This document shows, one piece after another, positions 49,488 through 62,124 of a DNA stretch of 64,000 nucleotides. This DNA is from Takifugu bimaculatus. Taxonomy: Eukaryota > Chordata > Actinopteri > Tetraodontiformes > Tetraodontidae. Made by a program: the position numbers and the translations under genes. The DNA is taken from assembly GCA_004026145.2 (NCBI GenBank), contig CP034976.1, positions 15,023,482 through 15,087,481 of the forward strand, written 5' to 3'. Each line of letters opens with the position of its first letter. Position 1 is the stretch's first letter. The notes under the pieces are model-generated. The model had not been told where the DNA came from. It saw nothing but the letters and a program-made list of their open reading frames with translations, and searched no databases.

Positions 49488-52400
49488 AGCTGAAAAGACT
49501 AAAATCACAGGTGTATGTGTTTTAGTGGAGAAAAGCAGACAAAAAGCTGAGATCTTTGTGTCTGGCCTCTCTAAAAGCACTTTCTCTCACGCAGCATCAG
49601 GTATCTCGGGACCATGAACGGGTTCATATTTGTTAGAACACCAGCAAACACTGCATCATCATGTGCTGAGGAACCACGCAGCACAATTCTTTTTGGCAGC
49701 TTATATTTCTTAATTTGCTTCCTCACCTCAGAAGAATTTTTTTCTCTGCCCACTCAGTCTACCGGTAAAGCACAATACTAATCAAATACACACAAACATT
49801 GCCATGACAACAGAAAAGAATGAAAGAGATTCCAGACTCAAATGCTAGCCAGGCCTCAACATGGCGGAGCTCCTAGAAGCTAACCTTCCAGGTTCATTAC
49901 TGATCAGACACAACCACAAGGCCGTGACCTTCCAATATATCGCATTAACCTGTGACACCACCCGAGACTGTTGAGGTGAGGGTTGAGTGTTCCCTTTGTA
50001 CAAACAGAACACATGACACAATTACAGGTAATTAAGGGAATGATGAAAGGAGAATGGAGGGAAAAGAAGCCAGCACAAAAATTCAATTAGCAGTCTTGAA
50101 ACCAGGATTTCAATCAATGCACTGTGAAACCACTGTAATCTGCATCAAATGAGTGACTCCTGTTGAGATTATTTCATCTTGGCTCAGGCTCAAAGGTAAT
50201 ATTGCCTGTAGTTTTCTTTATAGGAGAAAGTTACTGCCCCACCTCTTTTGACCTCATGGCTAACCATCTCCTGAAACCTTTTCTGACACTGGGGGTAGGC
50301 CAGATTGTAAAAGTCCTTCCCCAGAGAGACTGCAAGGCCAGTGAAAAAGTGCTGAAATGAAGCACAGTAACAATGCAAGGTCAGTCTCCCTTCAGCGCCC
50401 GGCTTTGTTTTAAATACCATTCCAGGACCCTGTTTGTTAATCCTGGGGTCGTTACGTATTTGGAGTGAAACTGCCATATCTTGTTATAGTGACTTGGCGC
50501 CTGACATTTCTTTTGGGAGGGGGGAAAAAAAAAATCAGGCAGGGGGGAAGGGAGGGAATGACAAAGACAGAGAGAATGCATGAGATCTGAATTCAAATAA
50601 AATAAAAATATGATAGGAGTTTGCAGATCTTAAGCCTGCCCAAGGCTAACAAGACCTAACAGTGCTCTGAAAGTGGGGTGGCCATCGTAGCTCCGTCCCG
50701 TTTCCACGCTCTGTTTTGCCACTGGGCTATTAGCCTAATGAGCAAAATGTGACCACACAACCTTCCCCATTTTCTTCCATTCTAACTCTCAGCCACTCCC
50801 TCCACCTTCCTCCCAAAGCCACCAGTCTGGTCCCATATAAACATTCTCATGTTCTGCTGGTAATTACTCATCATCTTTAACGTTGAATCACATCTTCCAG
50901 CATGTGAAAGGCTGCTGTCTTTGAAGTCCGCTGCCTGAGCTGGTGTCAAAGGATCAGAGACGATGCAGAGACCCAAGGCCTCGTTACAGCCTGTTGACTT
51001 AGAGTAAGAAACAAATCAGTGTTGCTTCACCGGGTGATGTATGACACAACAGTGCAGGAGCAGAGAACATGGCTGGCGAACACAGAAGGGTGTGAACTCT
51101 GCTGTGGGAACTGTGCAGATCAAACAAACGTATAATTTCTACACACAACGCCGCCATAGAAATGGAAAGCTCCTCACAACAGCGGTGCAAAGTTCTTGAC
51201 ACACATCACAACATCCAACTGAATGTCTTTATCGCTATTCCAATAAGGAAGGAAGAGAGACGCTCACACTCAGTTATATAACCTGCAAAGAGTGAAAACA
51301 AAGACACGTCTCCTCACACATAACAAATGTCCTTCCTTTTCCCCAGTCATCTGAAAGAACCCACCTCCAGCTTCACACTAATCTAACCACATCTGAATTA
51401 ACCGCAGCTCGGCCCCAACTTCCCTCTCTGGTCTCTCACTTCAACCTCAAAAACCACAGCCAACATCCACAACCCCTACGCTTATCATTCATGGAAGCAG
51501 AAAGAGCATACATCCACAGACAGTTCTGCCTGTCTGGGGAGTCGGGCTGAGGTTTACATGGGCTCATCGGTGCGCAGAGGCCACGGACCTTTTAATCGAG
51601 CTCACAAGTCCCCTACAGACTACAGGCATTCCTCTTTGGGGGCCTCCTATCTCATTATTCCTCATTTTTCTTGTTTTCTTTCCCCAGCCCAACCATCATT
51701 ACCTTGATAAATTATTGACTTTACCAGTAAAATTAAACTATATAAATAACTGCAGAGTGAAAATATTATCCCCCCTCTGAAGCGTGCACAGCAGCCAATA
51801 AAAACCTTCCTGACTTTCATCATGCTTCTTGGGTATGGATTAGAGTTTAGTGTGATTGTTCAGTCCTGCTTGGTGTCTTCTTAAACTGTTATTCATGGTC
51901 AAATACATATAAGTAGTCTTCCCAGTCTATGCATTAGTCACAAACACCCTTACAACTTACACATTTCCAATATCATCAATACAAATGTCCCCGTTTCTTC
52001 AGTTTTCCTTATGTCCTGTCAGTAAACAGGGTGATTATATCTAATCCCGTGAAGCAGACAGGAATTGAGGCTATGGCTTTTGTTCCAAGATTCAAGAAGA
52101 ACCGCCAGATCATCAGATAAGTTTCTCAGTAAAAGACGTATGTTCTCACAGCGCCGATGGCTAGCCGGTGAGATCATTACGACTCTGGTAGATGTTAGAG
52201 AACAATGAAAAGCTTGGGTCTAGGGAGCCCCTCGATTAGGAACTGAGGGCTGCTGCCAACAAGAACATTCATTAGAGACGAATAAAGAAAATACTTAGAG
52301 GCTAGTTTTATGTGGACCAATTTGTGGTGTAATTGTGCGGGCAGGTGGGACTGAACCTCAAAACGAGGGGAAACAACTCGGGTTTATGTAAACTTGTAAT

Positions 52401-55400
52401 TCTACTGTCTTAATTTTACAGAATTAACACCTCCGGATTGATGCTACTGAGCAATATTTGTGAATTAATCGTTGAATTCTTCAATGAAAAAAAAACTGTA
52501 AACCTTCCCTGCTTGTAGCCTATTCATCAGTATTTGTGGCTGGACTTTGACCAAGAGCGATGAAGACAGACCAATATTATCTGTAATAATAATAATCATT
52601 GAGCCAACCCAAATACAATTATGAAAATGTGCTGAAGAAGTCAATTACTGTGAATGTTGTAGTTTATGCAGTGATAAAATATAATCCTGATCAAAGACAA
52701 AGCTGTGAGTAGAACTTCCTCTTTTGCAGTGTATTTAAGTTTTAAAAAAACAGATTTTCTCTCTCTCTCTCTTCTTTTTAATCATTAGTTATTTTCAAAG
52801 TTAAACCCTCCCTCTGGAGGTGATCCCAGTACAATTAATTGCTGTTTCCGAGAGTCACTGGTATCTTGTAACAAGTGCGCTGATTATTTAACATGTGCAA
52901 ACAAAAAAGAAAGAAATGAAGTCAAATACTTCATTGCCAGATGGATTCACGTGGACATGGGTTTAGAGATTCAAACTGGGCAGCCAGACAACCCCGGTAT
53001 GATATCACCTTGCCCTCGGTGCTTTTGCAGAAAGGGTCCCGAGTGAACTGGCCCAGTGTGTCTCTGCACATTTGCCTACACATTAACAGACACCTTAGGT
53101 CTGCAGGAAAGTCCCCCCCTTGATTACTGTGAAACTGTAGCTAGGCTGAATGTGGTAACAAAACAACATAATACCCTCTTTACATCATAAAAGTGCCAGA
53201 CATGCTTTCAAACAGCCAACTGGAAGCAGGAGACCTTTAGCTGAGCAGGCTTTGAATTGCAAAAAAACAAAAAAACAAAACCTCCGAAAATGATTTTCTT
53301 CCAGCGGATTAGGATTTTACTCTAGTTCCCTTAGGTGATTTCTCCGTTGAAACCCATACCTCCAGTGGAAAACTGTGATAATCAATCGGCACAGAAAATC
53401 AATACTCTGGCCAGTTTATAATCAAGCAGAACAAAACAGTACTGTATCAATATTCCACATATCCAATACATCAGATGATTTCATTTCACAACAAATCACA
53501 CACCCTCACTGCAAACCTGCAAATCTGTCATTTGTGTTTTAAACACAATCACAAATTAGGCGTATATTTTCATACATCAACATACATGTAGAGGCCATGT
53601 GCCTAATTGGTCCAGTAGGTGTCACCTTTATGCTTTGACTCAATTATCACAAAGGTAGAAACCTTCAGACAGATGTTGTGACAGATGAGTAGAAAAAATA
53701 AATAAAAAATCAACACAAAAGTGTAAAAAGCAAATTAAACCAAACCTCAAAGGGAGTATTATAGCAACCTGCACACACAACTAGCTCACACATGCTAAAT
53801 AATATGACTGAACGCTAGCTAAATTTGCCAAACACCAGTGCAATCGTCCCAGAAGACGCCCCATGATATCATTTAGGGCAGGTCAAGTCAGTATCAGCAA
53901 CACTCAAAATGAATAAGCATGATGTTTTACTGGCAAACAACCTGCACGTGTCTGTTCCGTACACAGAGGTGACTAAAAAATGCTGCACAAAAGAAAGAAA
54001 CCTGCACCTAAACGTTGCTGTGTATCACACCCGATCGGCTGGAGTCACCTTCCATTCAAACAAGCAGATCGTACTCACGGTGTACTCTACACATGGTGAC
54101 GCGACGGGTACATCATCTTCAGAGAGTGTGATTCCAATCAGAACATGTTTCTTGTGAAGTGATTTGGTGAAGAAAGTCCTTCACAAGGGAAAAGAATCCA
54201 CTCCGACATCCTTTGCATATGGCCTTTTTAAGGAGTCTGGGCTTAATGCAGTTCTCTTTTCAGTAAAACTACAGTTATTGGGTTAACACATGTGCATTCT
54301 GCTTGGACTGGTCTTCCTCATTGGACACCTCTCGCTGGAGAGGAAAGGTAGTTGCAGGACTGCAGGAAGGATGTGCTCATATGTAAGTCAGATGATGTAG
54401 AATGAAGGAGACCGTACCTGCTGCTCTGGGTTTCCTGAGCTGTAGCCTATCAAGGTCGTCTGACAGCTGGGAGGCTTATTATTTCACCCTGATTAAAACC
54501 ACAGGGGCTAAAAGCCTCTGCCCTTTTCTTATTCTGATTGCTCACAGAAACGATTTGTAACTTCTCATTACATCTACTCCTGTGCAAACTCCACAGAAGA
54601 TAATATTCCTTTAGTTACCTGCTCTTTTCCACCATTGATTGCTAGGGTGAAGGCACAGAGGCTTGAATTGCAAAGGTACCAGCTCTTAGTTACCAGTGTC
54701 TTGTTTTCACTTCACAAGAGAAATATTTGGATAAGAAAATAACCGGAGTCTGGCTCTGTATATGTTTCTCATGTACTAATATAATCCAATAATACAGACG
54801 CCTTATACAAATACGCACATCTAACAACAAACATGCCTACAGACGCAGTAACAGGCCAGATGTGCCGACCACTTAACATTTCAACAGCCTACACGCTACG
54901 TGAGAATATATGAACGTGCGTGTCTTCGGTTCATTGTAAAGCCCAGCCTCGGTGTTGTTTACAGCCATTTACAAACACCTGCGTGCTGGAGTGTCAGAAA
55001 TGGAACAGCTTGCCTACAAAAGGAGGGGGGTAAGACCTAAAAAAAATAATAAAAGAGAGAAAAGAACAAAGAACAAAAAGTTAGCCAAATGGAAAAACAG
55101 GCACAATTGCAGAAAAACAAAAAGCAAGACAGAGAGATGAAGGAAGCCGTCAGAGAGAGCGACAGCTGGAAAACTGGAGGTCATGCACGTTAATAGCCAA
55201 TGTACTCTAGTTAGCTGAGTGCTGCTGACAAGTTACAGCCTTGATTAAGCTTCATGTGTAGGGAAGCCAAAGTGACTGTTTACTGACGACCCCTAATAAG
55301 AGAATAGACTGTTGAAATGTGAGTAAGCAAAGATGTTGCCATATGTAAAGTGCAGAACTGATCAAACAAGAAACAGACGCCTTGCAGCTGAGGGCTTTTA

Positions 55401-56319
55401 AAGCCAGTGCAGGACCAGCCTTAATGGTCCTTTTTATACCCAAACTGTCAAATGAGCATTTTTCCTATCAAAACACTGGAGCATGTGGGACATCACGCAC
55501 AGGCGGGGTTATTTACAGCAACAGAGTGACTTCACTCCAAACAGGATTGCGTGGGGAACACATTCGCAGAAGCTTACACCAGCATTTCATGCATTCATTT
55601 CAACCTTTTCATCGCTGGGGCCTAATGTGAGTGAAGACAAGCCTAAAGAATGAAAGTCTACAGGAGGACCTGAGTAAAGGAGAAGGTGGACGATTGGGAG
55701 AGATACCAGATTAGTTCAAATGAAAAGTTTTCCCCATTCAGTCAGTTTCTGTGCTGTGTCACGGACAGCTCCTAATCACAGCGCCTGCCCAGTTTATTCC
55801 TCCCAGTACAGTGAGGGAGGCGGTGTCCTGTACGTGCGTGTGCTTCCACTGAGTACATCGAGTGCATAGAGTGTCATGTGTTCGCTGACATTTGTTCCCA
55901 GAGCTTTCAGACTTTCCTTTAAGGGTACTCAAGTACCTGCAGTAATGTGTGAGTATATGTGCATGTACTCATATCCCTGAATGTGTGTCTATGTGAAGTT
56001 CTTTGGATTTGTGAGAAGGGGTCTCAGAAAGTGGAAAGCTGGCACTGAGGAAATCTCAGCACAGCCAAGCCACTCATCTATTCTGGGCATCTACAGCCCA
56101 TCATAATATTAGCAGAGGAAAGCAGTGGAGGATATGTTGTGTCCTCAGTTTAACGGCTTTACGCAAATGACAGCAGACTCTGGGGTCTCCTATAAAGCAT
56201 ATGTCACTGCACCAAAACAAGGGTTTGATAGAACGGGATAATAGGCCAGACTGTTGTTCTATTAATGAAGGGAAAAAACATTAGAAAAAGTGACATATTT
56301 CATGGATTGGTCAACATAC
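48578..56319 (-). other. vps13b: vps13b 7.7 kb intron
   Basis: The intron contains a TG microsatellite at 49461-49487, a CT run near 52757-52772 and A-rich runs near 53260-53280 and 55040-55080. Open frames are all short (95 codons or fewer) and unassigned. I see no exon, RNA gene or transposon. Confidence 0.83.
49461..49487. repeat. (TG)n microsatellite, 27 bp
   Basis: A pure tract in the 7.7 kb intron about 0.9 kb upstream of the exon at 48444-48577; CA in the transcript sense. Confidence 0.96.
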
Positions 56320-56452
56320 CTGTCACGGTCTTGGTTTTGACGGGGCTGCTGGCATAGTCTGAGGCATGATTGGATGGCTGTTTGGCTAGCGGTGTGCTCC
56401 CTACTGACATTTCATCCTCTTTCGTCTTGGCTGCAGGAACCGAACCTGGAGT
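56320..56452 (-). CDS. vps13b: vps13b coding exon (133 nt)
   Basis: The acceptor is TCTGTAG before ACTCCAGG and the donor is GACAG followed by GTATGT. The exon enters in phase 0, reads 44 codons and leaves one base of a split glutamate codon. It encodes a low-complexity, charged and proline/serine-rich stretch; the second half, SDYASSPVKTKTVT, is close to human SEYASSPVKTKTVT, and EDEMSVGSTPLAKQ matches human EDEVSIGSAPLAKQ. The first dozen residues (TPGSVPAAKTK) have diverged from the human ones and are shorter. I infer a flexible linker leaving the lipid groove, with conserved S/T-P sites that could be phosphorylated. No open frame longer than the exon itself marks it, so it would be missed by ORF length alone. 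Confidence 0.94.
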
Positions 56453-57980
56453 CTACAGAGACACAGATGTATCAACAAGCACACGCATAAACAGAAACAC
56501 AGTCAAACGCAGCTATGACACAAAATGACGTTTTGAAACCCTGCAGGTACCTTACTCAATGACCCAGGCTCATTCCTGCTGAATGACATAGTACAAGTAC
56601 CCCCCCCCAACCCACACACACGCAGGATTACATGATTGGATCTTGGGCTTTTCCTCCTTTTCATTAGGCGCTTCCTATCTACCTATACTTCTCTGATTTC
56701 TGCTGTTTCCTGTTCACTGTTTCGGTTCACTTTAGATCCAGCTGCCTTCAGTCCCAACACTGCCCAGCACTCTCCATTTTTTCTACTCCTTACTCTTCTT
56801 ACTTTACCTAACTGGTGGTTTTTGTTTGTCCTCCCAATGGCTCTTTTCCAGCTTTTTCCATAAATGTCCTACAACTATGAATCTTTCTCCATTGGTTATA
56901 AATTCCCCTTTGTATTTCTCAAAAATACAAAAGAAAACGTTCCCGTCTGAGAATGCCTGTATAAATTTATTAGATTCAATTTTCCCTGCATATTAAATAG
57001 GAGGAAATCTGACTTTAATGTTCCTTTATATACAAAGTAAGCTTTTAAACAGAATACACTATAGCTAAACCACAGCGGTATCATTTTCCAGAGAATGAAG
57101 CAGCTTAAATTTCCACCTGTGTTGTCACTTTTATGGTGACCCCAATCACTAAATAAAAACCCCAAACACAACACATCATCTTACCAAAGGGCAGATACGG
57201 GCAGGAACTTGGTCCTGAATTTTGATTAGGTGTGGCCATGTAGCCTGTCCTTCTCTGGCTGATATCTGGCCTTCAGTTGAAGGCCTTTACCACAGCAGCC
57301 AGGAGGAACGGCCATGAAAACAGGCAGCTGGAGTCGACACCCCCCTGGTAGCACATGCATGCTGCAGCCCTTCCACACACACAGCAGCCAGTGTTTTCTA
57401 TCTTTCACTCTGGCTGCAGTTCAACTCATAACATCTGTTTATCCCTGTACACTTACGACCCCCAGGGTAAGGAGTGCAATTAACTTCCTCTCTCTTTGTC
57501 TATCGAGCACACATGATGGCAAACGTTCTCCAAACTACAGGAGGCATAAACCAGGGAAAGGTATTTAAAGTAGGCATTACAATATGATACTTTCATGTAC
57601 TGTATATTTATGGGCCTTTATGGGGTGAACCTGTGCTATATCCCAGACTGAGCACATATCCATGTGTGTATTTGTGTGCAGTGTGGGCACAGCGCATTCA
57701 ATGTCCATAATCATCAGCATGACCCCTGTCAAATAAATAGAGAGAGACTGGATAGAAGACAGGGAGCAGATCACATGGAAAAAGGAAGCTGGAAAAGAGG
57801 AGGGAGGTGAATAAGAGACTGACTTTTGATTCAGGTTCTTCGAATTAGCACAGCAGTAGAAAACGCTGCAGGTTTTTATTACAAATTCCAGGCTAACTGT
57901 GTCAGACTTGTCCAACGAAATGCTGAAATGTTCACACAAGAGCAGGGAGGGAGGCTGACAAGTGAAAGGCAGACAGGTAC
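56453..57980 (-). other. vps13b: vps13b 1.5 kb intron
   Basis: The intron carries a C-rich run with short CA repeats near 56601-56622 and otherwise unremarkable AT-rich sequence. No exon, RNA gene or mobile element was seen. Confidence 0.85.
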
Positions 57981-58090
57981 CTGTTGCTGCTGTCTGCTGC
58001 TCCCTCTGCGAGGCTGGTAAAGCAGCCAAGTGCAGAAGACTGGATCCACATTGACAGCAACGCCCTGGACGCTGACCAGCAGGACTCCAC
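57981..58090 (-). CDS. vps13b: vps13b coding exon (first seen in window, 110 nt)
   Basis: The exon starts after a polypyrimidine tract ending TTGACCAG and ends at CAACAG before donor GTACCT. It opens with two bases that complete a split glycine codon and then reads 36 codons, starting GVLLVSVQGVAVNVDP and ending in a polar, glutamine-rich run RQQQQ. The human counterpart has SGAVLLCSIQGLAVNIDP followed by TWLIYQPQKR, so the hydrophobic beta-strand pattern is kept while the tail is free to vary. The tail probably starts a disordered loop that continues into the next exon. A longer reading frame runs through this exon in another phase, but it lacks family similarity. The exon that should precede this one was not found in the remaining 5.9 kb. 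Confidence 0.93.
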
Positions 58091-58978
58091 CTGGTCAAGG
58101 GGAAAATAAAGGATAACAATAAATCAACAGATTAAACAGCACGACTCTGAAGTGTATCATGAAAGATGTACTAAATCCTGCACAAACGAGTCAAGTGACA
58201 ACCATCAATCAATGCAAATCTAAAGCTAACACCAACCGAAAGTGACTTAAGTCAACTCTGTTCAGATTGAGTGTAATTTCCTCCTTATGTGGCGCCCTAA
58301 CGAGCTGCCTGGGTGAAAGTGAACCTACTTGTTGGAACACAGCAAGAAGCACAGTTTGTTTCAATTCCACTGTTCAAAGTGGTATGACACTAAGCCAAGA
58401 ATAACATTTTCTTTTGATAAATTTCTATGAAACTGGAGACTTTCTCTGGGTTTAGGTTTACTCTTAAATAATAATCTTTATCAACAATAAGCGAGCCCTG
58501 AGGTAATGCATTAGGATCCTATCAATAATGATTCCCATGCCGGCAGGATTAGTGCGGGGTCTCTGGCGTGCGGTGGAATGTCCCAGCATGACGATAGGAG
58601 GATGTTTAAGCTCGAGAAGGACTTTCAGCACTTTAATGGAGCTTTGGACAAGACTCTGGTCTCTGTTTCAGAGCCTGAGGCAATGATCCGTATGTGTGTG
58701 TTTGCATATGCCCGTGTGCATGTGTGAGTCATGTAGATGGCGATGTGTTTCACTCTAGTCGAGCGAAAACCTGAATTCTTGTTCCTTTTCCTAAAAACTG
58801 TGAGCAGGAAAAAAGCAAAGTTGCAATCGCTTCTCATGCACAAATACTTGTGTAACACCGGCTCTTTAACTTGGCAGTTACTGCTCCCTCATCCATTATT
58901 CCCAGTGAACAATGCAAATAAAACTGCTCTCATTTGTTCCACTTTTACAACATTCAGTGATTTGTGGCCTGTGAGCTC

Positions 58979-58979
<1 letters not shown>

Positions 58980-59020
<41 letters not shown>

Positions 59021-59028
59021 TGTGTGTG
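58980..59028. repeat. (TG)n microsatellite with CGCG interruption
   Basis: About 18 TG units, one CGCG interruption at 59017-59020, then four more units, about 0.9 kb upstream of the exon at 57981-58090. Confidence 0.95.
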
Positions 59029-62000
59029 AGAGCGAGAGTTTGTAATTGTGCATGGTGCATGCTTAAGAGATGTGAAATTGTTTAGCAAAACAACAAGCAT
59101 TTATGCTTTCTCGGAGCCAAAATGTACACATTAAAGCAGCGATGTAGTGAAAAAGAGCATGACTGAAAGTGTGAGTAATGTGTAAAGCGCTGCAGCACAC
59201 AAATGTGTTTGCTCTATCTAACCGTGTAATGGACACGTCAAAATAAAAACTATTAAACCTCTATCAAACTATAAACAGTGTAAAATTGTACGATTTTCTG
59301 CAGCAGGTAACAGTCAGGAGACAAGTAAGCCTGGACCTTTAAGCTTAAGAGAAAGTGAGAATGTTAACTGCTAAAAGACACCAAATATTCCACCTATAAG
59401 TTGTGCGTATGTGGTATTTTCTCTATAGAGAACATCCTGAATGCTTCCTTTCAGTGTCCTTAAGACTTAATTCTACTCAGGTCTGACTGAACATTGGAAA
59501 AGCAGCTGTGAATAGCATCATCATCACCCAGGTCCAAACACTGCATTAAAGGTTAGCGCAATGTTTGTGCAAACTTTTGGTATGGCCCTCAAAGGATGTT
59601 ATAAAAGTTAAAGTGGCCCTAGATAGTAAAAACAGTTCCCCACCCCTGATCGACGCATCAGTAATAGTGTGTGAGCTCAACGCACCACATATTTTTTCTG
59701 CACTGGCACAGACGTCCCAGCCTCATGTCGACACTCCTTTTTTATACCTTATATCACGTTTTTTTTAAATTGCTAATTGTCACCAGAGCTTCATCCATAC
59801 ATATCATGCATATATTCCTCTTGAAAATGGTATACTTTCCCCTTTGCCACCCTTCTAATTCTCCTTTACAACATGCACCAGTCCTGAAACCATGCCCACA
59901 TGCTCTCATTTTTTTGTCTGTCCACCTCTCCCCCTCCTGACTTGGCTCCATAACCTCAGTCCTGTGGCTTCGACTCCTATACCACAGTGCGGCCGCTTAA
60001 TAGGCCTTGGCTGTGGCTGTAGTGCTGGAGCTCAGCTTCAAGTGGTTTTTATCATAGTCCAGAACGGTATGAAGAGTATAGGACCCAAAAGGCTGGGAAT
60101 GGGTTGACTGGTGAAGATGGACTCAATAAATTCTCCCTGAATTGAGGTCTTCAGAAGGATCCGAGCATGACAAAGCATCCAAAAGAAATGACCTATGGCG
60201 CCATAAATTATGTCATTTAGCAGATGGATGGTTATTGCAAAGATAAATGAGCAAATAAAATATATGAAATGCCTAATTGCAGATAACTGTCTCAACTGGA
60301 TTAGCCAGCTGTGGTGTGTGGTTCGCACAGCCTCAGAATATAACATTTAACTGATGTGTTCAGGTGGACTGACTGCATTTAAGTAATATATGAGCGCAAC
60401 AGCACATGTTAATTATAGCAAGAGTTCATCATTATGAAGGCTGATGAAAGTGCCGACATGTTTAGTGTATTAAACGGCGATTTTGGATGAAATGAACAAA
60501 GTGCATTAGATTTTCGTGTCTTTTAATGCCAACAGCTGTCATCTTAGTGGCGTCATGTGTCAGGTCTGTTTGCTGTCTGCCAAAGGCAGCCAACATCCTT
60601 TTAACCGTCACAGGAAGGCTAGAAAAATGCTCTTCTGAGATTAACACTGCAAACAACCGTCTCTCGCTGCCAGTCCCACGGTGACACAGAAACAGAATAT
60701 ATGTTGACCTCGCTTTGGAAGCTTTGAAGAGTGAGGCTTTACAATCCGCAATGTTTTCTTGTTTCATCACAGTGTTGACACAAGTGCAGGAGAGTGACAC
60801 CTCCTTTGAAGCGCGCAGCACCGTGAAACGGCCTGCGTGCTTCGAGGACGACCTCGGCGGCAGGCTAACTGTTGTTTTTCTCCGCTCCGGCGGGGTGGCA
60901 TGAGGGTAATTACGCAAAGTGATGACAATGATAACAGAGGTGTTTTTCTTACTTCCTAAATGATTCCTAAAGAAAAGAGCTGAACATTGCTCGGTGGCCC
61001 AGACTCCGAAATACCACACAACCGCAGAATGTGCAAGAATCTGTGAAGGCGCACTTTACCTTGAGTCACCCACAGTGAGCCTATTAATGTCAAAGGTGTT
61101 TCTTTTTCTTCAGTGGTTTAAGGCCAGAAGAGTTAAAAGAGAGCACCGGGCTGCTGGTGTTGTTTTACTCCTGTCTGACATCAGGTTGCTCACAGCCTGA
61201 GGCTGTGTTGGGCCAGACGGAGCGTAGGTCTGCATCTACAAACGCTTTGATTTTCTGAACCAAAAACACCCAATAACAGTCACACATGTTTCTATCTTCA
61301 GACTATTATTAGCAGAGTGTTTATACACTGGCATGGAAAGCCTTCATTTGTTTAGCAACTACAAGCACGAAATTCGCTAAATACTGCTGGCAGCTAGGTC
61401 AGTACAAGTTCAAAACCAAGTCCCAGGGTGGAGACTAAAGCCCTGATTGGGGTTACAAAGGCCACAACCACCCCAACTACAGGGCCGTGACCCCAACCAT
61501 CAGTGGTACAAATAGATGAAGTGGTGTAGGGGGCTCGCACGTCCACCCCCCATGTTGGCGAAGGGGGGAAGGATCCATTTTCTTGCCAACTAATCGCCTC
61601 CTCAGAATCGCTTCATTGTTGGACATGAGGCAGCGCCGGGTCCCAACGTCCAGCTTCTCCAATAGAAAATAAATAAATATAGTCTAGCTCGTGTCAGCCA
61701 GATGACTTCTGACAGGTTTGGTTAATTTCGAAGCCAAGTAGCAAAACAAAACATTACGCCAGTGTGCGGGGCCTATGCTGCCTTTAATTGCTTTTCCGAT
61801 GAGCTCATGACTCGAAGGTGTCCTGGAGTGAGCATGCAGCTCGACAGGTGTTCTGCAAGTCCGTCTGTGTGCCTATGAATGTGTGTGTTTGCGAGAGACT
61901 GCTAAAGGACTCAGCTGTGTGTGGGTGGTGCAGAGAACAGTGTGTAATTTGTGCACGTGTGTGTGTGTGTGCGGCAGAAGTGTTTTTCAGGTTAGTGAAT

Positions 62001-62089
62001 ATGAGGAAGTGTTTCTGTTTGTGACCATTTAGTGTGACCATTGTAGAAGAGTGGACACATAACCTCATTAATCTCTCTCTCTTCCACAC

Positions 62090-62090
<1 letters not shown>

Positions 62091-62123
<33 letters not shown>
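62091..62123. repeat. (CA)n microsatellite, 33 bp
   Basis: A pure CA tract preceded by a short CT run (62072-62082), with TG-rich degenerate sequence 120-150 bp before it (61950-61972). Confidence 0.95.

Positions 62124-62124
<1 letters not shown>

Noticed and set aside
57577..58119. 180-codon open frame on the minus strand
   Set aside because: It reads through the real vps13b exon in the wrong phase and on into the intron; only the other phase matches the family and joins its neighbour.
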